Assembly (NCBI GenBank): GCA_030642185.1
Contig: DAOWOG010000032.1
Span: 1 to 8,800, forward strand
Direction: 5' to 3'
DNA length: 8,800 nt
DNA from: Helicobacteraceae bacterium
Lineage (GTDB): Bacteria > Campylobacterota > Campylobacteria > Campylobacterales > Sulfurimonadaceae
Positions 8,372 through 8,800 of the stretch are shown here, one piece after another; the stretch's first letter is position 1, and every line of letters starts with the position of its first letter. Under the pieces are notes generated by a model. That model did no database searches. It saw only the letters and a list, made by a program, of their open reading frames with translations, and was not told the origin of the DNA. A program made the translations under genes and the position numbers.

Positions 8372-8767
8372 ATGCTGTCAATGAGTTTTATGACTGAAGA
8401 GATGCCGGTGAAAGGCGAAGAAGGGGATAAATACATCTACCTGTTTTTGATCATGGTTGGCAATGATAACTCCCTGGTCCTGGCGGCTGAACCTGAGTTT
8501 TATGAGTTGGTCCGTGAAGATGACGAAGAATTGGCTCAGACCCGTCAAAAGCTTGAAGTGTTGTTTGATCCAATGGGCGAGATGATCTTTAATGTTCCAG
8601 AGCCTCTGAAAGAGCGGCCGGCACTTTATGTAGCATTTTCTGAAAAACAGCAGCAGATAGCCTTTAGTATCAAACATCCTTTTATGCTTGACTATCAGGA
8701 CCAGATGAGTGAGATTTTTGGAGAAGTTGTCAGTAAGGCACTTGAAAAAGAGAGTATAGGGAGTTAA
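8372..8767 (+). CDS. Unrecognised 131-residue acidic protein
   Basis: I do not recognise this protein. It is strongly acidic, has no clear signal peptide, no cysteine and no convincing membrane helix; the hydrophobic stretch YIYLFLIMVG (21-30) is too short and is flanked by charges. The pattern suggests a small mixed alpha/beta cytosolic protein: beta-like segments around 21-30, 34-38, 70-74 and 84-99, and helices around 40-65 and 105-127. The ATG at 8372 follows AGGA with 7 nt spacing; internal ATGs at codons 4 and 7 are possible starts but lie farther from that site. Coding is supported by the ribosome site, by codon use like its neighbours, and by the near-contiguous next gene, which begins 1 bp after its stop and shares its transcript. 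No function should be assigned from the sequence alone. Confidence 0.8.
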   Translation: MLSMSFMTEEMPVKGEEGDKYIYLFLIMVGNDNSLVLAAEPEFYELVREDDEELAQTRQKLEVLFDPMGEMIFNVPEPLKERPALYVAFSEKQQQIAFSIKHPFMLDYQDQMSEIFGEVVSKALEKESIGS

Positions 8768-8768
8768 T

Positions 8769-8800
8769 ATGCAGGTTGAATTTCTTGAAGTAGAAAAACC
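8769..8800 (+). CDS. Start of an unidentified downstream gene, partial
   Basis: An ATG one base after the preceding stop, with AGGGAG (8757-8762) 6 nt upstream, opens a frame reading MQVEFLEVEK to the window edge. The ribosome site and the tight spacing argue that it is real and translated together with the preceding gene. Ten codons are too few to identify it. Confidence 0.6.
   Translation, partial: MQVEFLEVEK

Overview
This window is the chromosomal replication-initiation locus of a bacterium of the Campylobacterota (the former Epsilonproteobacteria). It most resembles free-living Sulfurimonas, Sulfuricurvum or Sulfurovum types; I cannot fix the genus by eye. Four things point there: the order ruvC / dnaA / dnaN / gyrB, with ruvC divergent from dnaA; clusters of DnaA boxes with a TTCAC core on both sides of dnaA, rather than E. 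coli-type TTATCCACA boxes; the short QueF beginning MKYGEK with a CPRSGYPD active site; and the moderately AT-rich sequence.

Layout, left to right. Positions 1-809 (+) hold the possible last codons of an upstream gene and then pstB, the ATPase of the phosphate ABC transporter. Its stop codon abuts the stop codon of the convergent queF. Positions 810-7667 are a long minus-strand block which, read outward from the origin, runs dnaA, dnaN, gyrB, a membrane protein with degenerate GGDEF and EAL domains, and queF. dnaA and dnaN are separated by 187 bp that I read as the unwinding half of the origin. dnaN and gyrB are separated by 142 bp with a likely terminator. The last three genes are tightly packed and probably co-transcribed. 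Positions 7668-7814 are the divergent ruvC-dnaA intergenic region, the second box cluster of a bipartite origin. On the right (+) come ruvC, an unrecognised 131-residue protein, and the first ten codons of another gene.

How they work together: DnaA binds the two box clusters and opens the AT-rich DNA next to dnaN. DnaN is the sliding clamp of the replicase and GyrB the ATPase half of gyrase, which removes the supercoils made by the forks. RuvC resolves Holliday junctions. Except for pstB, every gene is transcribed away from the origin. The boxes overlap the dnaA and dnaN promoter regions, so initiation and initiator/clamp expression are probably coupled.

No CRISPR array, tRNA, rRNA, insertion sequence or phage gene is visible. 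The points most worth a second look are the detailed origin architecture (nested inverted boxes and a run of DnaA-trio-like TAG/TAA triplets beside an AT-rich tract) and the catalytically degenerate GGDEF-EAL membrane protein inside the replication cluster.
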